A stretch of DNA of 64,000 nucleotides from NCBI RefSeq assembly GCF_947623445.1, contig NC_135243.1:18918479-18982478 (forward strand). Direction: 5' to 3'. How positions within the stretch are numbered: position 1 is the stretch's first letter; every line of letters starts with the position of its first letter. The notes under the pieces are model-generated. The model was not told where the DNA came from. It ran no database searches and was given only the letters and a program-made list of their open reading frames with translations. The stretch comes from Clavelina lepadiformis. Its lineage: Eukaryota; Chordata; Ascidiacea; Aplousobranchia; Clavelinidae. Positions 47,061 to 58,045 of the stretch are shown here, in pieces. The translations under genes were made by a program, and so were the position numbers.

Positions 47061-50000
47061 ATGGATGAACAAGGTAAAAAGCTTAAACAATGGCTTGTTG
47101 ATCACACCAATCAAAGCCGTTTCCGATTGAGTTGGGATAATGAAGAGAGAACAAGGATCAAGATACCATGGCCGAAAGTTGGTGATCCAAATTTTGAACA
47201 AAATTTAGAAGTTTGTGTGGTAAGACCAAGTAGAATAAAATTTCCTCATACTTTTGAATGATTAGCAGAGCGAAGTCTGGAAGTAAATATGTTTCAGTGT
47301 TTTTAGGTTGTGACTCAGGGTTGGAAGTCGTAAAATGCAACCGCCTTAGTAGAAAGTTTGTATGATGTGCCAATTTTTTCCTGCACATAAAGCTTGTTCC
47401 AGCACCCATTATCTGGCACAGAATTGCTGTGTTGCCCTATATTCTATAATCTATATTATAAGTATTACATTGGCATGGTACAAAAGTTAGCATTAAATTG
47501 ATTGGTGCATTTATCCGACTCACTGAAGGCAAACTTTCCAGTAGCATTCAATGGTCAAATTTTGGATTACAAACAGCCATTTATTTTTGACAAATTGCCA
47601 AAAACTGCTTGTAATATCTTACTCTAAAACACCTGCAGTTAAAGGCAAGCTCATTAACTTTTATACAATTTTGCCTGATTCAAGATTTCTTATTATTCAA
47701 AGCAACGATACTAGTCTTGCTGAAACACCCAACAAAAAGATCAAAAAGTAACTACAGATAACTCAGAGATTTTGTAGTCCTCAAAAATATTCAAAGTTTC
47801 ATTTGATATTCAAAATATTCAAAGTCTGCATATGTGGTTACAGGCTTGGGCTAAGCATGGAGAAACTTATACCGAACCAATGACTACGGAAAAGTATAGT
47901 CAGATGAAAAAAAGGTTTGCAGATGTGTTGAGAAAATCAAGATATTTGAAGAAATTGGATAAAATTGAGCGTCAGTCTGGTGACTTCGTAGTGTATGAGC
48001 TTTTATCAAGACCCAAAAGTAATGGTAACTTGTTCATCTACTTTTATTTGCAGTACACTATTACATGCTGTTATTTACTTTCTTGACGGCAAATGTCATA
48101 TCTTTTATTGCAGTGTTTCTTTAAGAATTTAGCATTCAAATGTTTGCATGTTCAATCTTTAGCAAGATTACATACTTAGCTCAACAGCAGCCTAACCTTA
48201 ACCACTATGTTACATATGGCAAATTATTTCAATTTGCATTCAGTTCTACAGTTTTTATCAAAAAGCAAACAGAGTTAAGCTTCCTTTTAGTCGTAATAAA
48301 GTACTGGTCAGTAAAACTGGGTGTTTTATTGTTTTCAAGATCCAGGAAAGATGAAAAAGCAGAAACGCTCCCATCCACATTCCAGCGATCATCCGTCTTT
48401 AAATAATTCATTTGAAACTACCCTTAAAAAAGTTCAGAACCCTACATTCCCTGAACATGGGGTATGTGGGGACTCAGAAAAACAGGTGAATGTTTGCTTT
48501 TGCATTTAGTTTACGTGTCCTGCATTGGATTTGAAATGAAGTGATCATTACTGGATATATCATACAACACAGATTTAAAATTTACTAGGGATTTGCCGAA
48601 CATGTGCCTAAAGGCTCAGAAAGAGCCTCACCAACTTTAAATGTTCTCACCTACCTCTGGAAGCGCTTTACTCCCAGATTTATGTGCATGGTAGTTTTTT
48701 TGTGCAAATAAACAAGAAGTACAAAATGTTGTTACCAGAGATTTTTTTTCATAGCTAACTAAACATTTATATTGTTATGCCAAATTTGCTGTCAATCTTT
48801 GCAAGCCTAGTTATGCCTACGGTTATTGTGTAGCGTGCCGGCCTCCTGTGACGCTTAATTTCGGTAACATTTTATCTTTTTCCTGCAGTAAAAGAGGCAA
48901 GAAGCAAAAATCACTAACAAAAAAATGCATTGTCATATTAATTCACAATTTAAAAATGTCAATAATTTTGTTGGTTAAAGCCCCATCTTAAGCTTACACT
49001 GACTTTAGATGGAGCGTGCCAATAATGACTGTGTTCAACCACATGTTGCAACTAATAAAATTCATCAAGAATCTTTTGCACAGCAGTTTCCAACTGGTGA
49101 ACCACCAAAAATAAGTCAAAATCTTGGTAAGTGTTTCTCTATCTGATCTAAGTTTCTGTTCATTTGGAGTATTATTGCTGAAGTTCAAAGTAGGACTTTG
49201 AAACGCATGGGGTTTTTTTTGCATAGAGATTGGTAGTAGTGCATAGAGACATTTAAAAGTGAAGTATCTTTCTGCCAAAATTTGAACTTACGAGTAGATT
49301 ATGTAGTCAGATTAAGCAAATTATACTGGTGTAATAATGCAAACAAAAATGTGTATCACAAAGGAAGCAGTTTCCCAAGCTGCCTTGTGATTATTGTATG
49401 TTTTTGTCTGTCTATCTACATCCCATAGTTCCACCATTTTTTTCAGTTTTGGTTTGAAATATTTGAAAATTATCTTTGTTAAGAATTTACTAATAATTTT
49501 GTTAGATTAAGCAAACGTTTCCTTGGTAACCATTTTAACTTCAGGTTCTTGTCTTAATGTTGATCGTAACATGAAATCTACTCCCCAGGAGTTACAGATG
49601 CTTAGCCAACAGTTTCAGTTTCTGCGTATGTACACACTTTAATATCTTTGTGTATGAGATCAATTTATTGCATTGATATACTTCTTTTAAACCAAGTTTC
49701 CGACCCATTTAACTGCCTTATCTTTTTTCATTTATTCAACTCCGGCTAGTCACTTAGTTCTTTTGTAGCTCATTACGAGTTTAATGTTGTTATTTCTAGA
49801 TATATGGCCTGAAGAAGAGTTATTCACTTTTAATATAAGTGTTTCGTACAAGGAAAATGACCACAATGACTATTATGTGCCAATTATAGAGGAGTCATAT
49901 GAGTGGCATGAGGTGAATCTGCACGGTGGCATCCAACTAGTTTATAGTGATACCTCACAATCTACTGCTCAATTGAATCAGAGTTCTCAAGCAAAAATTC

Positions 50001-50500
50001 TAAACCTTCCTCAACCAACCATGATCAATGAGCAAAAGGCTTTCGAAAATACTATTATTAGAATTGCGTTGGAAAAATTTAAGGATGGAATCCTTCTTTG
50101 TATGAATGAGGCCTATGAACTCTACGCAACAAGGAACTGTTTGAGTTGTGTGTATTACTTTGAAGATCCTTCAGTAAATTGCGGTAGCACAAAAATTGAT
50201 CAAAACCAAAGGATTAAACTTTTCTCACTTGAGCAGTATCGTAAAAATCTGCTCCATTACAGAGGCAAACAGAGAAGTGTAAAGCCTGAAAGCAAGATAC
50301 ATATCGTTGTGGGGAATCAACCTAACAGAATCACTTCAAATTGTTTAGTTCGGATTACTCTGGAGCATTGTCTTGCACCTGCATTTCAAGAAATGTTTGG
50401 TAAAGGTGATAGCATTCCTGAGCTTGCTATTAGTGATCCTAATTCCAGTGAATCGCTAAGATCCTTACTGCGCAAGTATGGTGCCCAAATTGATTCATAA
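47061..50500 (+). CDS. IRF-D: interferon regulatory factor-like transcription factor
   Basis: Six exons: 47061-47219, 47844-48024, 48340-48485, 49009-49126, 49545-49625 and 49800-50500, summing to 461 codons plus stop. The DNA-binding domain (exons 1-2) is nearly identical to IRF-C, including the recognition helix RFADVLRKS that lacks the canonical Arg-Cys. Exon 3 is the basic linker (KKQKRSHPHSSDHPSLNNSF) and exon 4 the MERAN exon. Exon 5 (NMKSTPQELQMLSQQF) corresponds to exon 7 of IRF-C. The IAD in exon 6 is the most diverged of the cluster (LEKFKDGILLC where B and C have VLKNFDGGI). The tail DSIPELAISDPNSS contains an exact pLxIS pattern (ELAIS), the phosphorylated motif of IRF3 and its adaptors. 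The exon set matches that of IRF-B, so D probably keeps the ancestral layout. Confidence 0.92.
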
Positions 50501-50621
50501 AACTTTGTGTGTTAAATGGAACAAAGATGATGCTAACCACATACTGTTAAAATTGTTCACTGCTATGGTCATGATTCATGAACCTACATTTATATGCTGT
50601 AATATTTGTTATTCGATCCAG

Positions 50622-50627
50622 AATAAA
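50622..50627 (+). promoter_or_regulatory. IRF-D polyadenylation signal
   Basis: AATAAA 122 bp after the IRF-D stop codon. Confidence 0.55.
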
Positions 50628-51738
50628 CAAAAATCATTTTTGATATATGAAGTGTTTTTTTTTGTTTTGTAGATTTTATATATACTGTATAGATAATTTG
50701 TAGATTTTATAAATTTACTTGATTACAGAATTTTAATTGAATTTTAACGTAATGTGCAATTCCTTTTTTTAAATACAGTTAGACCTGCTTCTTAGAGGGT
50801 AGGCTCGTATTTTTTGCTTTCGTCTTACTTAAATTAATTTAATTTTGCGCAGCTTCAAACATTTTGTTTGTTAATGTGTTTATAGATTTTATTATTCAAC
50901 TTGTTTTGCATAATTAGTACTGTATGTTGTTGCAGACATTCATTTATTCAGAGGTGGGCACGAGCGCGTTCAATTTTTTTAACGTAGGAACAGCCATGAG
51001 CGCGCTCCTTTTTAAAGGTTATTATTCGTTCTTCGTTCATTTTTTGCTTAAACAACGTGGACGCACAAAATGGATACAAATGATTGGATTGGAAAATGTT
51101 TAGGTTTTTGGTCTGCGGTAAGGGATGCTTTGAGAGTAATTTCACACACCATTTTTGCTCTGCAAAGTTAATGGTGAAGAATTAACAACACGAAAGAAAC
51201 GATGTGAACATAATACACAATACAAAGCACAGCACGTCAGACACATGTTGTAGCGGTTCGATATAAATGCTTTGTTTTTTAAACTGACAACAATGAGCAG
51301 AGTTGTCATCATTGTGTCGTAAGTTGCTTCAGGGTGCCGGTATTTTTATAACTAAACAGATGTATGCTTTGAGAATCGTGTTGCATGTAACTCAAATTTT
51401 ACTTACGTAGTTTACGTACCAAATGACTGTAAGTAATTACGTAATTTTTTCTGCCACTATGCGCGTTGTTCTATGGAATGCTGTGATATTGTTGTTTACT
51501 GGCAAAGCAGATTTACATCACAAGCAATGGCGTAATATTAAGTTTTAATGCCGAAAAATTTGCGTTTCTTCTTAATGGCAGTCACTAAAACTTTCCCAAA
51601 AATACTTATCTTTTAATCTTGTTTTATGTAGGGAAGTTGAAATGTAAATAAAGGTTATCTTTATATATTAATTATTCATATACACTATACAGCATATATA
51701 TATATCTGTGATTTACTCTGTCAGTTTGTGACTCACAA
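50628..51738. other. Intergenic with repeat fragments
   Basis: No gene seen. CAGAGGTGGGCACGAGCGCG near 50950 looks like a hAT left end, but no right end follows. A retroposon-tail-like segment at about 51152-51185 resembles 2620-2655. Confidence 0.35.
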
Positions 51739-51990
51739 ACCGGAAAGGCTTCAACGGCCGGGTCGAGACGCCAAATTTGACAGACGATGTAGCTCAATAC
51801 CGGAAAGCTTATAACGCCCTTCGATTTTCGATCGAACCCCCGGGGCCGCGCAAGGAGCGAAAAACCCGCCCCACGACCCTTCTCTCCGGCCGCTTCGGAG
51901 AGAAAAAAGTGCGCATACGATTGTGGATCCGGTCTGAAAATTGTTGAACTTTTCGCTATTACTCGACGTATGTTGGGTCGATTTCGACAA
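51739..51990. other. GC-rich structured island of unknown nature
   Basis: About 200 bp of CpG- and GC-rich sequence in otherwise AT-rich DNA. It includes a perfect 9-bp stem TTCTCTCCG/CGGAGAGAA at about 51881-51905 and clustered CGs around 51840-51875. I compared it by eye with rRNA, 7SL, U1-U6, U3 and tRNA features and found no match. It could be a structured RNA, a repeat fragment or a CpG island. Confidence 0.4.
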
Positions 51991-53776
51991 TTAAAACATT
52001 TCTAACATGAAGAGACATTCCTCTTTAGAACCATATCATCGCTTTCTGTTTCACTGCGGCAACAACCGAGGAAATCGAACATATACTGTAGGAGCTTTAC
52101 TCCGGCCGGCAAAGCAAAACAAGCGTTGTTGCGATCTTGCAAATCTCACGCTTTTGTGACGTGGCGTCACAATTACCAGTCTGCCTCAAATATGCGATGT
52201 ATACGCTTGGAATAGGTAGTTGTGAATGTGCGATGTTTAGGAAACTTTAACTCCACCACGATATAGCCTATTTTGGGACAGCGTCAACAGCAATAAGCAT
52301 TGGAAATACACACGTTAAGGTCATGCTTGAAGGTTTATTGCTAGGCGTTAAATTTTTGAAAGTGGCTATTTCATCGTACGTACAGGTACACTACGAGGCC
52401 TGTTATTAAAGATTGGCGCTTTAGTGGTGAGAATTGACAACGTACCAACGATGTTACTATAATTATCAACAAAGACTGAGGTAACAAAGACGCTTTGGGA
52501 CACAGCGGATAAACATACAAATTCGCTATATGTGAAGTAACTTGGGCTGGCTATACCACGATAAATAAAAAGAATCTTTTTATGAAAGGTGCCATCCAGT
52601 GGATGGCGGGTAATCCAGTTTATTGTAGTCCTGAGTCCGTGACTAGTTTTCAATAGGACTTATTTTCTGACAAACGTTTTCCCAAACTAATCGCTTATTG
52701 TATATACTCGTCTATTAATCATTTGTGATAGGTGTGACCAAAGCATGGGATTTCATCTAATTTCCTATAACATTTACAACAAATAATGATAAGCAATTAC
52801 AGTTGCAGTTAGACAAATGTTTTACGATGTAAATCTGCAACATTTGAACGCGACTGATGTTTAAAACTGCCCTGGAGTGAAAATGTGTTTTAATTGCTAG
52901 AAGGAGCGGGAGGTACCAAAATCAGCTCTTTCTTTACAAAAGCACGAGCCACGCTCCTTTGGCACAGCATGTTTTGCTTACACTGTATCAATTTTCAATA
53001 TAAGACAAATTTCTCGTTCTTCGTTGTTACTGGCAACACTGTTAACCTGTCCTCAACAGACGGTTGCCATTATTCGTTTTATGAAAAATGAAGTGACCGC
53101 CAGTTATTCATGCAAGTTCTTAACATATGGCTTAAAATGTATTTTATAAACAGTAACGTCTCAAAGCAACAAAAGCTTTAAAAACTTGGTAGAGAAATCC
53201 AGTCATTGTGCGCATACGTAGTATATGTGACATTTGAACGATTTATGAATAAAATAGATAACAATTCATAATACTTCTAAACTGATAAGAAGATTCAAAT
53301 TTTGTTATCAGAAATAATCTTGGTTTGCTGCTTGATTACGCGTTCCATATTGAATTTAGCCAGTTGATAAAAATTCAAATATCATGGGTTATGGGTTTGA
53401 ATTAAATTGATAATTCAACATAATTGCCATGAAAATACTACTGGTTGTTGAAATGCAAGACAAAATTTGTTTAGATAAATAAGATTAAAAAAATACAAGG
53501 AAGTGAAATGGTATGCGAAAAAAAAGTAACATTGTTACAAAGATGGTTAGTATACATATAGTATACAAAGTTATTCACGTAAATATGATTAGACAATAGT
53601 AAGCAAGACTGAATTCAAATCAGCTTTTGGCTGATCTAAGATGGAACAATGACAGTGGAAGCAAAGCAATAACAAAAAGGTTAAAACTTTAGAGTTAGCA
53701 TTTATACAATGCAAACTGGATAGCCTGCTGACGTTAAGCAGAAATGAAGGTGTTTGTGTTGACAAAAATAACCAGC
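51991..53776. other. Intergenic, 3' flank of the CDYL-like gene at its right end
   Basis: No supported exon. ORFs on either strand lack domains. The part next to 53777 is presumably the 3' UTR of the minus-strand gene. Confidence 0.4.
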
Positions 53777-56700
53777 TTATGTCATATATTGTCGAACATA
53801 AGTAGCCATTGTCTTTAAACATTCTGGAGATGATAAACATCGTCGAAGAGCTCGATTTTCACATTCGTTTGCAAAAACAAGTTGCTGCAATTGATTAGAA
53901 CGCAACATGCGTTTTGTAGTTTTCAGTGCCTAAAAAGAAATGTCTGTTAAACATGGGCAAACTATATTTCTTTCATGCTATTGTGAAAATTAATGCTTAA
54001 GACGATAATTACAGTAGACGGCGCTTAATAAATTCACTATGGTCCCAGCCGATTTAAAGGCGGCGATTATATTAATCAGCGCACCTAGGCCAGCAGCGAA
54101 ACAACGATTCTGCACTAAAATTACAATCAATCATTTTTTCAACAAGGTAGAATGTAACAACATGGTTTCAATGAAAATGCGTTTGTAGATGAAAATCTAT
54201 TTCGATTTTCACAGCATTAACTATACCAATGTCTATTATACCATGTCACTGGTAATGTGTTTGTAAATAGTCAGTTAAACGTCAAAATAAGCCTTTATTC
54301 ATTTAAAAATGCACATAAAATTGAAAATGGATTTATAAAGCGGAGTTTGGATTAATTTAACTGGGAATTGTATAAATTGTTTTAAATCAGAAATCTCCTT
54401 CACAGACATAATTGGATTTAATTGACGGGTGGATTTACTATTCGTGGAATTTACTAAGCAGCTTCTACTGTATAGTGTACGATAAGTTGATAACCGTATT
54501 TACAAAACAATAAACAAACAAGATATTTTCGTTTTAGTGAAATTTTATGATTTTCCAGTTTTTCACTCACTAGTGAGGAAGAAGAACAAATGTCTCTCAT
54601 ACGAGGAATAACATGGCGCATGAAAGTCTCACGAGGTAACACTTCCGAAAACAAACCACACTTGAAAGCTTCTAGGGCAGATAAGGTTTTGTTTCCGTAC
54701 AGTAACGAGTTTGCCTAGAAAGAGGTAAATAGAACAATTCGATGCAGAAACATCATTTGAAAACAATTTCAGTACTGTTTTATTTGATTCTTTTTTATGC
54801 TTATCACCTTTGCAAGAAACAATGTGCAACGTATCTGTTACACATATATCTTTCTGGAGTGGAAGGTCAGGCAATTTTTAATTACTTTTCATGTCCAGCT
54901 GTACAATTTGGAAAGAAAATATATCTGGATAATATTAATCAAACCAACCACTAACCATAGATTGACCAACTACATGAGGTAGAAGGAAGGTAGAACATCC
55001 ATCTGGAGTTAATCCTTGCTGAGGATAGGGAAGATGAAAACACGCATCCTCAGAAGAAAGGATGATATCACACAGACATAACATTGCCGCCCCCAGACCA
55101 ACGGCTGGTCCCTGGATGGCCGCGATAATCGGTATGGGAAAATGTATAAGACAATTAACAAATTTTCTGAAAAAAAGTGATCACATTAATTACCACTAAA
55201 AAATTAATTGTGACTGTTGTTTAAAAACGAAGGTTCCTATAAGCAATATAACATTGCTGTATTCTGGGTTATAAATTAAACACCTTAGTCCATCCAGTAA
55301 TGAAAACAATTCACTTCTATGGCCTTGCTTTGCGTGATGGAGAATGTATTGAAGATCCAAACCCGAACAGAAAACTTTGCCAACTGAGCGAAGTAAGATG
55401 GCCTTGCAATTGCTATCTTGGGCATTTTCTAATGCTACGCAAAGCTCTTCTAACATCTGCGAGTAGAAAAAAATTGGTTTACACTTTCCTTTGAAACTTT
55501 TTTCATTGAATATTTCAACTAATAACTGTTTATTTTCAAGGTTGCAAATAAAAATTAGGATGAAAAACTGCAAATTTAATGGTTAAAATTTCCAGCTTTA
55601 TCATTCTATATAGTATTCGACATAGTTCATTCATCATTTCGAAGGTAATGTAAGTACGATGGTGAACTCATTTAATCCACTTAGGTAATTCTTGAATCGT
55701 CATTGTATCAGAAAAAAATATAACTGGTGCTTACATCAGAATTAATTGGATTAAAATGTGACGGTAAACGGTCTGCTCCATCTGCTTTGCGACGAGCTGA
55801 CTTTCCACAACCATCTAGACTTAACGAATTTATTTTCACGTAGCGTTCTCTCTTTGGACAAATACAAATTTGAACATATCCTGAAAACAGAAATGTTACA
55901 ATTCTGCTGCTTTATGTATCTTGCAGTTACTAGCACTAAAGCAATCCTCTAAACATCACCTTGAAAATGTTTTACATTGATCTCAGTGAATATAGGAACA
56001 GAAAGTGATGATGCTTTTTCACTCTTTTGCTTTCGAGCGACTGAAACATAGAGCAGAAAACCCATGAACAAATAAAAACACTACATTTCTATTTTCTTAT
56101 GGATCAGCATAAAAGCTCACCACTTTTTGCTGTTGTTTTTTTCACTGCCAATGCAGTTTTCTTTAAACCATTCGGGGATAAATTTTTCAGAATAACTTTC
56201 ACAGTGGGTGTTGTAAAAGAGGCAACAGAATCTGAAGTCAGAGGCTGCCTGTTTCCTTTGGATGGATCTGCGGAGGTTGAGTAAAGCTGAAGAAGATTTG
56301 ACTCTTCTGCTTTGACTTTGACCCGTACAGGCTCAAAACTTAATCTTTCAAACTGTTTTGAAGCCGAAGTGCTACAATTCTTTTGTTTTCGAGGTTCTCC
56401 TTTGCATCTATCAGATTGTCTCAATGCATAGTTCTTAACCTTAACAACCTTTGCAACAGTGTTTAAATCTTTGTCATTCAAGTGGCCGATTATGGAAGCA
56501 TCTTCGGTGACCACTTTAAAAGACTTTTTTGGTTTTTGTATGGTTTTCTTCAAAGGAATTTCAAAACTTTTCTTTTCTTGTTTTGAATTTTTTGGAGAAT
56601 TGTGTTTTTCAGTGCGTAATTTACGCCTGGTGTCGCTAGTTGCCAATGTACCCTTGCTAATGTTTGTAACATTACGTTTGCGCAGAGCACGACCTCCGAC

Positions 56701-56856
56701 AACACATGAACTCAGAGAACGTGTCCATTTTGCTGGACTAAAGTCCAAGTTGTTGTTATGCGAGGACTGTTCTTTTAATTTTCTTTTCTGCTTGGAGCCT
56801 TCTTTAACTGGAAAACTTTCACAAGAAACAACTTCAGAATTCACAGATCCTGGCAT
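53777..56856 (-). CDS. CDYL: CDYL-like protein: basic N-terminal region plus crotonase domain
   Basis: Seven minus-strand exons: 56856-56121, 56040-55960, 55880-55735, 55456-55284, 55166-54956, 54714-54571 and 53929-53777, giving 547 codons plus stop with continuous phases. The first about 245 residues are Lys/Ser-rich and basic without a recognisable fold. Residues from about 300 on are an enoyl-CoA hydratase/isomerase-like domain of the CDY family: SVGKVFCSGLDLQYIL (like GSVFCCGLDFIYFI of CDYL), IIAAIQGPAVGLGAAMLCL, and LTPDGCSTFLLPHVVG. In vertebrates CDYL is a nuclear corepressor that reads methylated histone H3 through a chromodomain and uses the crotonase fold on acyl marks. No chromodomain is visible here. 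A CAG acceptor-like site just after the chosen ATG (near 56850) leaves room for an upstream exon, so the start is uncertain. Confidence 0.85.
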
Positions 56857-57718
56857 AGTAACATTTGTTGAGTGCAGAATTGTTACATACCGTTCATGTC
56901 ACAAACTCGCTGCGAATTCGGTCACTTTTACTTTTGCACTCCTCTGTTAAAAACGATAATCAATGCTTTATAAGATTGGTCTAATAATAATAATAGAGTT
57001 AACAGGCCGCTACATCTGTAATAAAGATCTTGAACATGACAAATTAGCTAAATTACATTAATGCTAAATTAAATATAAATTTTCCGTTAATAAAGTAGGT
57101 TAATGATCAATCGATTTAAATAGAGGTTGTTGCGGTGTTTTGGTGTGTTCTGTCATCATTCGCTTTCTTCAAGCTACTCATTAAAACTAGGCTATTTTGA
57201 AATCAAACATACAATTCTAAACAAATCTGCATTGTCAATCACTGTTTGTTAAGCTGTTTTGTGATGAGAGTCCATCTGTCTAGGCATGATAGACAGAGGG
57301 TCAATTCCATGATAATGTTGCAAAGTAGCAAAAATTGAATCAACAAAAATGACAAATAAATTTATGTTTATATTATATGCCTCTGCCGTTCTGAAAAAAA
57401 CACTCTGTATTGTTATACTTTTTGTATTTTATGTTTAAAAGCATTTGTGTATCTGATATGAAGTCTTCATATACAACTGTAATTCCACCTCTTCTTATAA
57501 CATAATTTTTTTCTAGTTATTAGTACATAGGACAATTATTACTCTTTTTGCACATATTATGGAAGTAAGTGTTTGCAATAAAACATCCGCCAAGTTCTAC
57601 TCACCTTTCCCTGGATACAAATTTAAGGTTAAAAAACGACAAACACTTTTTTTGGATCAAATAAGGCTTAATTGTCATAAATTATGAAATTATTAAGCTA
57701 TACGAAATAAGGTATTCC
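56857..57718. other. Upstream of the CDYL-like gene
   Basis: Likely promoter region. I searched both strands for a chromodomain (WKGY/WEP motif) and saw none. AT-rich with no other feature. Confidence 0.4.
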
Positions 57719-58045
57719 ATGTATTTGTTTGTGAATAATGAACAAATGGACTGTTTTTCATTTATTGGGTCAAATGAAGTGTTATTTCAGCCAAAAGGAG
57801 GAAATGATAAAGATTTTGCAATTAGATCTTGGGTTAAAGTAAAATACTTAGCAGAAGACTTTTATGGGTTTGTAATAAATAAAATAACTAGTGAATATAA
57901 AATACAATGCCTAAAAAAATCAGATAGTTTGTTTTTAATTCATAAACTAGAACTGGATCATGATACTGTATGGTTAAGATTACATTCTCAACAAAGATCA
58001 GCTGAAAAATGTACCAATTCTTATAAAAAGCCGGGGCATGTATAA
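57719..58045 (+). CDS. Unrecognised 108-codon ORF, possible repeat-derived fragment
   Basis: The frame reads naturally in its middle part (IRSWVKVKYLAEDFYGFVIN followed by a KIQCLKKSD segment). This faintly resembles a small domain with a W-V-x-V-K-Y opening found at the C-terminus of some transposon-derived animal proteins. The surrounding DNA is very AT-rich and has no splice or promoter evidence. I cannot assign a function; it may be a chance ORF. Confidence 0.25.
   Translation: MYLFVNNEQMDCFSFIGSNEVLFQPKGGNDKDFAIRSWVKVKYLAEDFYGFVINKITSEYKIQCLKKSDSLFLIHKLELDHDTVWLRLHSQQRSAEKCTNSYKKPGHV

Noticed and set aside
51739-51990. rRNA, snRNA or tRNA identity for the GC-rich island
   Set aside because: No by-eye match to 18S, 28S, 5.8S, 7SL, U1-U6, U3 or a tRNA cloverleaf; kept only as an unexplained island.
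56459-56950. 163-codon plus-strand ORF opposite the CDYL-like first exon
   Set aside because: It is the antisense shadow of a long real coding exon and has no domain.
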